Shown here in pieces: positions 34,374 through 46,176 of a stretch of DNA of 64,000 nt. This DNA comes from Leucaena leucocephala (Eukaryota > Streptophyta > Magnoliopsida > Fabales > Fabaceae): NCBI GenBank assembly GCA_037074615.1, contig CM073532.1, positions 15,708,001 through 15,772,000 on the forward strand. Direction: 5' to 3'. Numbering within the stretch: position 1 is the stretch's first letter; each line of letters begins with the position of its first letter. A program made the translations under genes and the position numbers. A model generated the notes under the pieces. The model made no database searches, was not told the DNA's origin, and was given only the letters and a program-made list of their open reading frames with translations.

Positions 34374-36310
34374 TGAAGGGAATTGGAAGACACGCAGCGG
34401 AAATTAACTTTAAAAATTTTTCCATTCCCAGCCAGGATCTACCGAATGTGTTTAAGTCAAGGAGAAAGAAGTGTTACCTTCGTATTCAAGCTTTGGTCGC
34501 GACCTCCGTATCCACTAGTCGCGACTTATCGCCTCTGGAACTTTTAGTCGCGACCTACTCAGCTTCACGTCGCGACCTGTCGCCTCTGGAACTTTCAGTC
34601 GCGACCTCCTCAGCTTCTCATCGTGACCTGTCGCCTCTGGAGTTGTTAGTCGCACCCTTGTCGGCTTCAAGTTGGGACCTATCTCCTCTTTTCGGATTTC
34701 TGACGTAAAGATGCCCGTTTTAGTCGCGACCTTTGCGTCTGCAAGTCGCGACTCGTCGTCGTGCTGCTATCTTCTCAATCACAAGAAGTCGACAACTCAG
34801 ATCAGATCCTCTACCGGTATCCACACGAATAGCATTCCAACCACGAACGACGTGCTAGCGCCTCTTGTCCCTCTAGGGTTTTCTCAAGATTCCGTCCTCA
34901 CCGTCTCTATTCCGACAGTTTCTTATCTACAAACCTTTTGCACTCTCCTGCCCCCTTTTCTCTTGTGAGTTGTGTTGTGTGTTGTGTGTAGAACCCTAGC
35001 TCCTAATATCAAATATATAGGATGCTATCGGGCTTCTTATTGGGTCAGGCTTCAGAATTAATCTTATATTAATTCTGAAATTAATACAATATCATATATT
35101 GCATAATTTGATAAGAAACTAATTAAATAAATACGGTTTTTATTAAATCCGTCTCACAGATTTAATTCACCTATTTATTTAATTTAAAATAAAGATAAGA
35201 CGGAATTATATTTGATTTATTCTCATAAATCAAATTTGAGATATCTTATCAATTTGAATTTCAAATTCAAATAGATCATATCCATTTAAATTCAAATTCA
35301 AAAGTGATAGAAATTTAATTTATCCTTATAAATTAAATCTTGCAAATATCTCTTATATTATATATAATATATATATACAAATTTATATATATAAAAAATA
35401 TATAAATCCACCCTAGACTATTCATTGAATCTAGACATCTCTTAGATTCAATGAATCTGGATATCACAGCTCGAGTTGGGCTATTTTGTGTGCGACCCTG
35501 TAGGCCCATATGAAGTTTGCAATGGACCAGTTACTATACTAACCCACAAGTCGTAAGCGGCCTCTAGCAAGACATTACGACTACCCAAAACATATGAGGA
35601 TCGATGAATGATGTTACCTTTCATACAACCATATCACGTCCCTTTTGTCACACGATATTTCGGTCATGGATGAGGCATGGAGAACGTCATCCTCCTGTTC
35701 CTGACCGTTACTTTCTCAATCCCTGAGTAGTCTGAATATAGAAATGGAACTACCCTTCCATTCTAGTATGGCCATACATTTCTCAAACTCACTCATCGAA
35801 GAGCTCAGTAATATCTCTCTACGAATGTGAGGGACAAATTCCATCTAGACCATTCACATTCCTCCGCATGAAAAACCACTGAGCCCGAACATAGCCTTTA
35901 TGATCACTCGGTCAAAAGTGACTTTTGACTAGGTCAAAGCTGAGCGTTTGTCATGTAGGAATCCATGATGATCTCAGGTCAAAGGGCATAGTGACATGGC
36001 TTGTATATGAGAGAAGCTTATGACTTAGCCCATGCAGCTCTCTCATAGCGGGTCGGTCCAACACCTTGTACTCTTACATGTGCCTATGACTTTGATTTAT
36101 ATCTCTATATATCTTCAAAGTCATTCTGGTCTTATTTTATCTCTGCTCCCGCATAGATGACCGACCAGGGACATTTAGGATAAGATCATATGTTATCCAA
36201 GGATGGTCATCACAGTAAACATGCAAATAATGTGATAACATAATTAAGAAATTCATAAAACAATAATGTTTATAAGATAATTATTGGCCCCTAGGGCACA
36301 ATTTCCAACA
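34374..36310 (-). repeat. copia-3 3' LTR
   Basis: Minus-strand start TGTTGGAAATTGTGCCC, end ...TTCCAATTCCCTTCA, 1937 bp. It carries seven exact GTCGCGAC copies at about 34495-34752 and long AT-rich palindromic stretches near 35340-35400. Confidence 0.95.
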
Positions 36311-36325
36311 TCCTCCCACTTGCAC
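36311..36325 (-). other. copia-3 polypurine tract
   Basis: Minus-strand CAAGTGGGAGGA directly upstream of the 3' LTR start. Confidence 0.8.
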
Positions 36326-37262
36326 TAGGTACAATAATTAATTTGCCTAATTCCCATTGACCTAACATGACACTCATGTTTTGCTTGCACCAGCGGCTTT
36401 GTTAGAGGATCAGCAACATTGTCTTCCCCTGGTACCTTGCATATTTTTATATCACCTCTATCATTGATTTCTCTGATGAGATGAAATCGCCTGAGTATAT
36501 GCTTGGTCCTTTGATGTGACCTAGGCTCTTTTGCCCGTGCAATGGCACCACTATTGTCACAGAACAAAGTTATCGGATCTGAGATGGTAGGTATCACCCC
36601 TAGTTTAGCAATGAACTTCCTGATCCAAACAGCCTCCTTAGCTGCATCAGATGCTGCTATATACTCGGCTTCTGTTGCAGAATCTGCTATAGTGCTCTGC
36701 TTGGAGCTCTTCCAGCTTACTGCTCCATTATTCAGGAGGAATACGTATCCAGATTGCGATTTTTGGTCGTCCTGGTCAGTTTGGAAACTTGCATCTGTGT
36801 AACCAGTTACACAGAGCTCGTCATCCAATCCACCATAGACCAAGAATAAGTCCTTAGTCCTTCTCAAGTACTTAAGGATATTCTTGACAGCAGTCCAATG
36901 GCCCTCACCAGGGTCCTGTTGATATCTGCTAGTCATACTTAAGGCAAATGAGATATCCGGTGAGTATATAACATGGCGTACATGATAGATCCTATGACCG
37001 AGGCATAGGGAACCTTACTCATGCGACCTCGCCGATCAGGTGTACTATGACACAAATCCTTGCTGAGGTGAATACCATGAGACATGGGTATGAAACCTCT
37101 CTTTGATTCCTGTATACTAAATCTATGCAGTATCTTGTCTATATATGTGCTCTGACTGAGTCCTAGAAGCCTTTTAGATCTATCACTGTAGATCCTAATT
37201 AGATCGCTGTGGGCCTTGCGTGACTTGAGGAGTCTCAACAACTTGTTGTGAGTCTTCTCCAT
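36325..37262 (-). pseudogene. pol: copia-3 RT C-terminal end and RNase H (RT core missing)
   Basis: From right to left: MEKTHNKLLRLLKSRKAHSD, then LLGLSQSTYIDKILHRFS and MSKVPYASVIGSIMYAM, which are the last part of RT. A frameshift at about 36940 leads into RNase H with YTDASFQTDQDD, QSGYVFLLNNGAVSWKSSKQ, ATEAEYIA and the end ADPLTKPL then MGIRQINYC. RNase H looks complete and ends just before the polypurine tract. No KWVYK, TAFLNG or YVDD motif exists: the reading passes from the integrase tail to the distal RT, so roughly 1 kb is deleted. Confidence 0.85.
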
Positions 37263-38267
37263 TTTCCATCTCTAATTCTGTGGTGTCTTGTGGCTCTCGA
37301 ACTTCTTCGAGGTGTACCTTGCTCCCACTGGTTCTTTTAGAGATAAATTCTCGCTCTAGAAAGATACCATTTAATTTCTGACAACAAACACTTTGTTATC
37401 AGTGGGGTTGTAGACATAATATCCCTTGGTTTCCTTAGGATATCCCACAAAAAGGCACTTTGAAGATTTGGGCGCTAACTTATCTGAGGCTTGTTGCTTA
37501 ACATAGACCTCACATCCCCAAATCTTGAGAAAAGATAAACTAGGTTTCCTCCCAGTCCATATCTCATACGGAGTCTTTTCAACTGCCTTAGATGGAACAC
37601 GATTCAGTGTGAACATAGCTGTCTCTAGGGCGTGGCCCCAAAAGGACGGTGGAAGATCTGTTCGACTCATCATGGATCGAACCATATCCAATAGTGTTCG
37701 ATTCCTCCGTTCAAAAACATCATTCCATTGTGGTGTTCCTGGAGGAGTCAATTGTGAGACTATCCCACAATTCCTAAGATGATCGATAAACTCTTGGCTC
37801 AAATATTCACCACCTCGATCAGATCGAAGGGCTTTAATTGTTTTACTAAGCTGGTTTTGTACTTCATTTTGAAATATCTTGAACATTTCAAAAGATTCGG
37901 ATTTATGTTTCATTAGATAGACGTAGCCATATCTACTGAAATCATCCATGAATGTGATGAAGTACGAATAACCTCCTCTAGCATTTGTATTCATCGGTCC
38001 ACACACATCTGTATGTATGAGGCCCAACAAATCAGTGGCCCTCTCACTGTGCCCAGTGAAAGGTGACTTTGTCATCTTACCTAACAAACAAGATTTGCAA
38101 GTATCATATGATTCAAAATCAAATGAGTTGAGAAATCCATCTTGATGGAGTTTAGAAATGCGTTTCTCATTTATGTGGCCCAGACGACAGTGCCAGAGGT
38201 ATGTCGGACTCAAATCATTTGGTTTGACCCTTTTGGCGGTTATGTTATAGATATTTCCATGATTGGG
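37263..38267 (-). pseudogene. pol: copia-3 GAG-pre-integrase and integrase
   Basis: A long open frame starting LWHCRLGHINEKRISKLHQD, with the CxxC zinc ligand CKSCLLGK, then HTDVCGPM (first Asp), LRSDRGGEYLSQEF (second Asp region), ERRNRTLLDMVRS (Glu), and the tail WGCEVYVKQQASDKL and GYPKETKGYYVYNP. It ends at a stop near 37371, with a short recognisable extension after it (REPQDTTELEME). A stop also separates it from the protease at about 38267. The integrase core itself is unbroken. Confidence 0.85.
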
Positions 38268-38640
38268 TTATTCCAATTTTAAAATGTAATGATCAACATG
38301 CAAATCTCCATAAGCATAGAAAATATCATTACGATAAATGGAACATCTACCATTCCCAGTAATGGAAGTGTAACCTTCCTTATCCAAATAAGAAAGAGAA
38401 ACAATGTTACTACTCAAAGCAGGAACATAATAGCAATTGTTCAAAACTAACAAAAGCCCAGTGGGCAGAACTAATTCATAAGTGCCTACAGCTAAAGCAG
38501 CAACCTTTGCTCTATTTCCAACTCGTAGGTCAACTTCGCCCTTCTTCAACTTTCTACTATCCTTTAGGCCCTGCACATTTGTACAAATGTGAGAACCACA
38601 CGCAGTATCTAATACTCATGTAGTGGAAGTAGAGAGATGA
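38268..38640 (-). pseudogene. pol: copia-3 protease
   Basis: The minus strand shows VLDTACGSHICTNVQGLKDS, the copia protease active-site region with DTACGS, preceded by a TGA where the family has Trp. Downstream is VPALSSNIVSLSYLDKEGY. It is offset from gag by a frameshift near 38670. Length fits the family. Confidence 0.8.
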
Positions 38641-38644
38641 ATGT

Positions 38645-39526
38645 CTATAACATAAATACCTGAAGCGATAGCCCACTATCCTTCTTGTTCTTTTTCAGAT
38701 CTTCAAGGTAGAGTTTGCAGTTCCTCTTCCAATGACCCGGTTCATTGCAGAAGAAGCAAACTCCTTCCTTTGGAGGCTTTGCCTTCTTTGGTGTAGGCTT
38801 GGTTTTGGGTTTGCCTGACTCTTTGGTCTTACCAGATGAGCCATGACCCTTCCCCTTGCCTTTGCCTTTCTTTTTCATACCCTTTCCTTTCTGAACCATC
38901 AAAACTGTACTGGGCTTCTTCTTAACAGTCGGCTCAGCAGTTTTAAGCATCCCATGCAGTTCAGAAATAGATTTCTCCATGTTGTTCATGTTGTAGTTCA
39001 TGACAAACTGGTCATAACTTTCTGGGAGTGAGTTCAAGATCAAATCTGTAGCTAACTCCTGGCTCATGGGAAATCCAAGCCTCTCAAGGTAATCAATGTA
39101 CCCTTTCATCTTTAAGACATGAGTACTTACTGATGCACCTTCAGCCATCTTGTAGGAATGTAAGGCCTTAGTGGTCTCATACCTCTCTTGCCTTGCCTGT
39201 TGCTGGAACATTTCCTTAAGATGCACAATCATCTCATAAGCCTCCATGTGTTCCAGATCTCTTTGGAGCTCAGGAACCATGGTGGCAAGCATCAAGCATC
39301 CCACATCGATAGAGTCTTCCTTATGCTTTGCATAAGAATCTCTCTGAGCTCTAGGAGCATTGGCTGCTTGCTCCTCAGGAATGGGTTGATCTAGGACATA
39401 TACTTTTCTTTCTTGCTTAAGAATAATTCTCAAGTTCCTGAACCAGTCAAGAAAGTTTGTCCCATTAAGTTTGTCCTTCTCAAGGACAGATCGCAATGAT
39501 AATGTAGCAGTATTACTAGTCGTCAT
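38645..39526 (-). CDS. gag: copia-3 gag
   Basis: A 293-codon open frame beginning MTTSNTATLSLRSVLEKDKL. It has the UBN2-type helical body (LNGTNFLDWFRNLRIILKQE), a Lys/Gly-rich nucleic-acid-binding stretch at about residues 205-235, and one CCHC zinc knuckle, CFFCNEPGHWKRNC, at about 257-270. This is the structural nucleocapsid precursor. The last few residues (after KKDSG) are out of frame compared with the family because of a small indel, so the natural fusion to protease is broken. The start is the first ATG after the leader. Confidence 0.85.
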   Translation of the reverse strand: MTTSNTATLSLRSVLEKDKLNGTNFLDWFRNLRIILKQERKVYVLDQPIPEEQAANAPRAQRDSYAKHKEDSIDVGCLMLATMVPELQRDLEHMEAYEMIVHLKEMFQQQARQERYETTKALHSYKMAEGASVSTHVLKMKGYIDYLERLGFPMSQELATDLILNSLPESYDQFVMNYNMNNMEKSISELHGMLKTAEPTVKKKPSTVLMVQKGKGMKKKGKGKGKGHGSSGKTKESGKPKTKPTPKKAKPPKEGVCFFCNEPGHWKRNCKLYLEDLKKNKKDSGLSLQVFML

Positions 39527-40640
39527 GATTCTACAATTAAAATATGCAAGCGAATTAGCAATCTCCCACTGAATAAAACAACCCTCAATGTAATAATTAG
39601 TGGGCTAAGATCCATATTTGGCTTAAACTTGAGTCTGCTTTGGCAAGACGCTCAACTTTAAGCTATTTAGGTAGGTAACAACTTTACCAATTACATCAAA
39701 TGTAACTCTTAGATATTTATGGGATTCCATCATCATATGATCCGGCATATTTTAATCCCATCTAATGCCTTGAGACCCAAAACCGTTTTGATAATCTCAA
39801 TTAAGTCAAACAATAACAAACATAAGAGTAGCACCGTTACTCTTGCTTATCTCCCCAAGATAACTCAAATGCACCCACTTTGGTGGACCTACAAATGAGC
39901 GATCGAGGTTTTGACAAGTGTTCATTAATTGACGGCATATGACTTAAGATTTCTTTTAGAGGGTTTAATTAACTATCCGGTTTGCATGTATCTCGATTGT
40001 ATCTTATACCAGTATTATGCATATAAAACATACATGCAGTGATCTAATCATAAGATGCATAATCTTAAACGTGATACAATATGGCTCACCTATCCTAAGT
40101 CCCCTCAAGCCAATGAGAGGAGCTCTCTAATTAGAATAGGAAAATTACATAAGGAAACCTCGTTTTAACATTCGAGGGGAGTGAGATGAGAAGAGAATGT
40201 ACAACGAGAGTCATTAGAGGAAGGCACGACACGCAGGCCGTATTTAGAAAAATTACAACACTTGTAACTAGAGCCATATTGTTCACTATACCCAAACATT
40301 CAAGAATCAAAATTCATACTATTTGAAGGGCAATAAATGTTTTAAAATATTCATATATCAATATATATATTGCGATTATATTGCGCTACGATCAAGTAGC
40401 CACGGCGGTCCCGTTATATTATCTTAATTCTATTTCCTTAGACCCCATTAACATTAATTGATCAAATCAATTAATATACACCACCGATTTCAGTTTCCTT
40501 TCGGGTTTCGTATATGTCATACATAAACGGATTCCATATATGTCATACATATCTCGCATGTTTTCATATAATTAGCTAAGAAGTCTAACATACATCACAT
40601 GTATCAACAATCAAACCTAACTTAAACACAAAACGGCATG
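39527..40640 (-). other. copia-3 leader
   Basis: About 1.1 kb between the primer-binding site and gag with no long frame. Includes an AT-rich stretch (40320-40390) and repeated catacat words (40505-40560). It is longer than usual for copia. Confidence 0.6.
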
Positions 40641-40652
40641 CCTCTGATACCA
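40641..40652 (-). other. copia-3 primer-binding site
   Basis: Minus-strand TGGTATCAGAGG, the usual match to the 3' end of initiator methionine tRNA, one base from the 5' LTR end. Confidence 0.9.
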
Positions 40653-41033
40653 CTGAAGGGAATTGGAAGACACGCAGCGGAAATTAACTTTAAAATTTTT
40701 TCCATTCCCAGCCAGGATCTACCGAATATGTTTAAGTCAAGGAGAAAGAAGTGTTACCTTCGTATTCAAGCTTTGGTCGCGACCTCCGTATCCACTAGTC
40801 GTGACTTATCGCCTCTGGAACATTTAGTCGCAACCTACTCAGCTTCACGTCGGGACCTGTCGCCTCTGGAACTTTCAATCGCGACATCCTCAGCTTCTCA
40901 TCGTGACCTGTCGCCTCTGGAGTTGTTAGTCGCAACCTTGTCGGCTTCAAGTCGCGACCTGTCTCCTCTTTTCAGATTTCTGACGTTCAGATGCCCATTT
41001 TAGTCACGACCTTTGCGTCTGCAAGTCGCGACT

Positions 41034-43783
41034 TGTAACATCCCAATTTTTGGTCTAGGAGAACTGGGAAGTAGTCTGATATGGGCAGGCTGCTAAACCC
41101 GTAGTCCCAGGGTAGTAATCTGATATGGGCGGATCACTTACCTGTATTTTGTAGGGATCCGAGGGATGAGCTAAGTCCTTCAAGATTTAAAGATGAGTTA
41201 AGTCTTTAACCTACAGAATCGGGACAGTTCACCTAGGTTCAAAATGAGGAATGTGAGGAATATCCTAAGTCTTAAGCCTAGGAATTCTGCAGGTAGCTTG
41301 ATATGGGCTGGCTCTTGTGTAAGATAACCTGATATGGGCGGGTTGTCGAGCCTCTCAATTAATGATGACTCCCAAAGATTTTAGGGGATGAGTTCTTGAA
41401 AGAGAATTTCTAGAACTTAAGATGAAGTATAAGAAGATGAGAATAGATGCCAGAAAGAGAATGCAGGGGCAAAATGGTAATTATAGGAAATATCAGGCTG
41501 TAGCCAATGAGTACCATATTTTGCTAGAAAATAGAGAAAATTATGCTGATCATTTCACTAAACTGTGAAATGTGCATATGAGGTCTCTATGTATATGAAA
41601 GAATTAGAAATGTGACCAAGGGTAAAATGGTCATTTTTAAAAAGTGTGCGCGATAGCGTACTTTCAGGCAAAAATAGCCCGGTCCGGATTAAATATCTGA
41701 AAATACCGGGAGATAAAGAAAAGGATTCCGGGTTGAATGACGCAACACAGAATTTTGATTTGAGGTCCCGATTTTTCTGTAAAAATTCCTAAAGATGGGA
41801 ATTTACAGTTATAATCGGTAAAGGAAAAGCAGTCCGAATAGAGTTGATCGGACTGTGGCCAGAGGCCATACAGTGTTTTCTAAGGCCTTTAGTGACACCA
41901 GGGAAGGCCCAGGCCCATTAGATCAGTCCAGTGGTAAAAGGGGCCGGTGTCCGGGAAAAAGGTGCGAAATAACAAAAATGCCCCTATGTTATAGAACAGC
42001 TGAAGAATGAGTAAAGGGCATTTTGGTCATTTGCCTAAGGTTAGACAGTCCAGGGAAGTTATCTGGATAGTTGACCAGGGTCAAAGAATACTATGGTAAG
42101 ATAGGAAAAGACAATAATGCCCCTAGACCTAATAAAGTAAAGAAAGAGAGACTAAGGGCATTTTGGTAATTTGCCAAGGGGTGTTTCTTGGGAATCGTGC
42201 CATCAGAGTACTTGGGCTGGATCAGAGACCCAAGATGATATTCCCAGGCCCAAAAACGCAGGCCCAGTGATTCAGGGGGAAAAGTGACATTAAAATAATG
42301 ATTTAATGATTTTTCAGTAAAGTAAAGTTACTCGGTTGGCACGATAACCGAGGAGGTGAGCAGATAAAGTCTAGGACTTATCTGGATAGCATTGGAAGAC
42401 GTGAAAGGTCCCTTCCAGGTGCCACATGGCACTGATATAAAGGAAGCAGATAAAGCTAAGGACACGTATTACGGTGCAAGACTCTGGACCGGTGAGTCAG
42501 CAGGCTGAGTCAGCTGATGAGGTGTCCCGGGTTTTAGACATGTGAGAAATATGCTGCTGAGGTGTCCGCTGAGGTGTCCCGATGAGGTGTCCTGGGTGAT
42601 GCAGTAAAGAGGAATAAAAGAAAACAGGAAATTCCAGGAAAAACCAGGACCACAAGTTCAGATGGCTTCAAAATTACAGGAATGCCATTGAGGGAAACTA
42701 TAAATACCCCCTCCCCCTCCCATTTCATGCATCCCACGGTTTTGGCAAGAGAAAGAGAGAGAAAGAAGAGAGAGAAGGAGAAAGAAAGAAGAAAGGAAGT
42801 TCTGGCGGAGCTGGAAGCAGTATAGAGATAGTAGAGTTCTGCTAAGCTTTTGAGGTAGTATCTAATCCTAGCTTTTATGTAATGTCTTTGTGAGTTGATG
42901 TGCTATTGTTTGGTTGGATTGTTGTCTTATATGTTATGTCTGAAGCTCTACTGCAATGCTATGATCATATGTTATTATTGAGTATGGAAGCATGCAGCAT
43001 ACTTATTTGTACACAATCACAAGCAAGCACTATCACACTGCATTACATATATTGTTATGATTATTTACTACTGAGATTCCCCCGAATCTCATTCCCCATA
43101 TCTAACCCATTACAGGGAAATTATGTTGAACTGAATTCTAAGAATTTTAAGAGACGCCGTTATGCTGCCGAATTTAAGACTGAACATCAGAATATGATAA
43201 GTACTGTGTATGTAGGTGCTGTCTAAGGAGGTTGGAAGTGAGTGGACCTAGCCGGTTCATCCAGTCTTTCCTGGGTACTTACGTAGAATGGTAGTTCTCA
43301 TGAGGGAATTACCGAATCAGTACGGTTCAGTTCTTTGTACAAATGAAGCCTAGCGGTTATACTGCCGAAGTTCGGGCAGGAAAAGATGTAATAGAAATAT
43401 GAGAATTTTGTATATGCTTTGTTGTATGACACTTTGTTATTCATTAATAAATATTGTTTGGCATGTTCAATTTGTGAATGGGGAATTAAGGGAGAAATTC
43501 GCAGGTCCTGAGGTAGTAGTGTTTTGACCTCAGTTTGACCTAGTAAACGAAGGAGTTTGGCCACGAAATTTGGTGAGCCGGTTGTACACATCTAGGGCAT
43601 TACGTGGATAGGTAATAAGCATTGTTTGGATGTGTAGAATGAGATTAATCAGTTCTCAAAATAAAGATTCAGAATAAGGAACTTAAGGGTAAAATTTTAA
43701 ATTTCTGGGCTTAAGTTAAGATATAATCGAGCTAATATTGCTTCCGTAAGTGTACTCTGAGTGGTCTAAGGGAGGATGTTTCA
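41034..43783 (+). repeat. Solo gypsy LTR, TSD cgact
   Basis: A 2750-bp LTR starting tgtaacatcccaatttttgg and ending aagggaggatgtttca. A perfect cgact duplication (41029-41033 and 43784-43788) flanks it. The target lies inside the GTCGCGAC array of the copia-3 LTR. No internal coding sequence. It is closely related to the LTR at 19454-22105 and to those of the gypsy element at 51135. Confidence 0.95.
42699..42706 (+). promoter_or_regulatory. LTR TATA box
   Basis: tataaataccccctccccct, about 1.67 kb into the LTR. A GA-rich tract (42745-42800) lies just downstream, in the expected leader. Confidence 0.6.
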
Positions 43784-44283
43784 CGACTCATCATCGTGCT
43801 GCTCTCTTCTCAATCACAAGAAGTCGACACTCAGATCGGCTTCCTCTACTGGTATCCACACGAACAGCGTTCCAACCACGAACGACGTGCTAGCGCCTCT
43901 TGTCCCTCTAGGGTTTTCTCAAGATTTCGTCCTCACCGTCTCTATTCAGGCAGTTTCTTATCAACAAACCTTTTGCACGCTCCTGCCCCTTTTCTCTTGT
44001 GAGTTGTGTTATGTGTTGTGTGTAGAACCCTAGCTCCTAATGTCAAATATATAGGATGTTATCGGGCTTCTTATTGGGCTGGGCTTCAGAATTAATCTTA
44101 TATTAATTCTGAAATTAATACAATATCATATATTGCATAATTTGATAAGAAACTAATTAAATAAATACGATTTTTATTAAATCCGTCTCACAGATTTAAT
44201 TCACCTATTTATTTAATTTAAAATAAAGATAAGACGGAATTATATTTGATTTATTCTCATAAATCAAATTTGAGATATCTTAT

Positions 44284-46176
44284 TGTTGGAGAATGTGCCC
44301 TAGGGGCCAATCATTATCTTATGAACATTGTTGATTTATGAATTTCTTAATTGTGTTATCATATTATTTGCATGTTTACTATGATGACAATCCTTGGATA
44401 ACTCGTGATCTTATCCTAAATGTCCCTGGTCGGTCATCTATGCAGGAGCAGAGATGAAATAAGATCAGTATGACTTTGAAGATATATAGAGATATAAATC
44501 AAAGTCATAAGCACATGTAAGAGTACAGGGTGTTGGACCGACCCACTATGAGAGAGCTGCATGGGTCAAGTCATAAGCTTCTCTCATACAAGCCATGTCA
44601 CTATGCCCTTTGACCTGAGATTATCATAGATTCCTACATGACAAATGCTCAGCTTTGACCTAGTCAAAAGTCACTTTCGACCGAGTGATCATAAAGGCTA
44701 TGCTCGGGCTTAGTGGTTTTTCATGCGGAGGAATGTGAATGGTCAAGATGGAATTTGTCCCTCACATTCGTAGAGAGATATTACTGGGCCCCTCGATGAG
44801 TGAGTCTGAGAAATGTATGGCCATACTGGAATGGAAGGGTAGTTCCATTTCTATATTCAGACTACTTAGGGATCGAGAAAGTAACGGTCAGGAACAGGAG
44901 GATGACGTTCTCCATGCCTCATCCTTGACCGAAATATCGTGTGACAAAAGGGACGTGATATGGTTGTATGAAAGGTTACATCGTTTATCGATCCTCATAT
45001 GTTTTGGGTAGTCGTAATGCCTTGCTAGAGACCGCTTACGACTTGTGGGTCAGTATAGTAACTGGGCCACTGCCAACTTCATATGGGCCTACAGGGTCGC
45101 ACACAAAACAGCCCAATACGAGCTATGATGTCCAGATTCATTGAATCTAAGAGATGTCTAGATTCAATAAATAATCTAGGGTGGATATATATTTTATATA
45201 TATATAAATTTGTATATATATATATTATATATATAATATAAGAGATATTTGTAAGATTTAATTTATAAGGATAAATTAAATTTCTATCACTTTTGAATTT
45301 GAATTTAAATGGATATGATCTATTTGAATTTGAAATTCAAATTGATAAGATATCTCAAATGATTTATGAGAATAAATCAAATATAATTCTGTCTTATCTT
45401 TATTTTAAATTAAATAAATAGGTGAATTAAATGTATGGGACGGATTTAATATAAACCATATTTATTTAATTAGTTTCTTATTAAATTATGCAATATATGA
45501 TATTGTATTAATTCAGAATTAATATAAGATTAATTCTGAAGCCCAGCCCTATTAGAAGCCCGATAGCTTCCTATATATTTGATATTAGGAGCTAGGGTTC
45601 CACACACAACACATCTCTACACACACATTCAGACGTGAGAAAAGGGGGCAGGGAGAGTGCAAAAGGTTTGCAGATAAGAAACTGCTGAAATAGAGATGGT
45701 GAGGACGAATCTCTAGAAAGCCCTAGAGGGACAAGAGGCACTAGCACGTCGTTCGCGATTGGAACGCTGTTCGTGTGGATACCGGTAGAGGAAGCCGATC
45801 TAAGCTGTCGACTTCTTGCGATCGACCAGACACGAAGCAAGGTCGCGACCATACGGGCATCTGAACGTCATAAATCCAAAAAGAGGATACAGGTCGCGAC
45901 TTGAAGCTGACGAGGTCGCGACTACAAACTCCAGAGATGTCCGGTCGCGACTAACAACTCCAGAGGCGACAGGTCGCGACTAGAAGTTGAGGAGGTCGCG
46001 ACTGAAAGTTCCAAAGGCGAGGATTCGCGACTAGTGGACACTGAGGTCGTGACCAAAGCTCGAATACCGAAGGTAACACTTCTTTCTCCTTGACTTAAAC
46101 ACATTCGGTAGATCCTGGCTGGGAATGGAAAAATTTTTAAAGTTAATTTCCGCTGCGTGTCTTCCAATTCCCAACA
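44284..46176 (+). repeat. Solo copia LTR in reverse orientation, TSD cttat
   Basis: An 1893-bp copy of the copia-3 LTR family in plus orientation: start tgttggagaatgtgccct, end cttccaattcccaaca. A perfect cttat duplication (44279-44283 and 46177-46181) flanks it. It is inserted head-on into an LTR of its own family. It carries about six exact GTCGCGAC copies (45840-46030). Confidence 0.95.
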
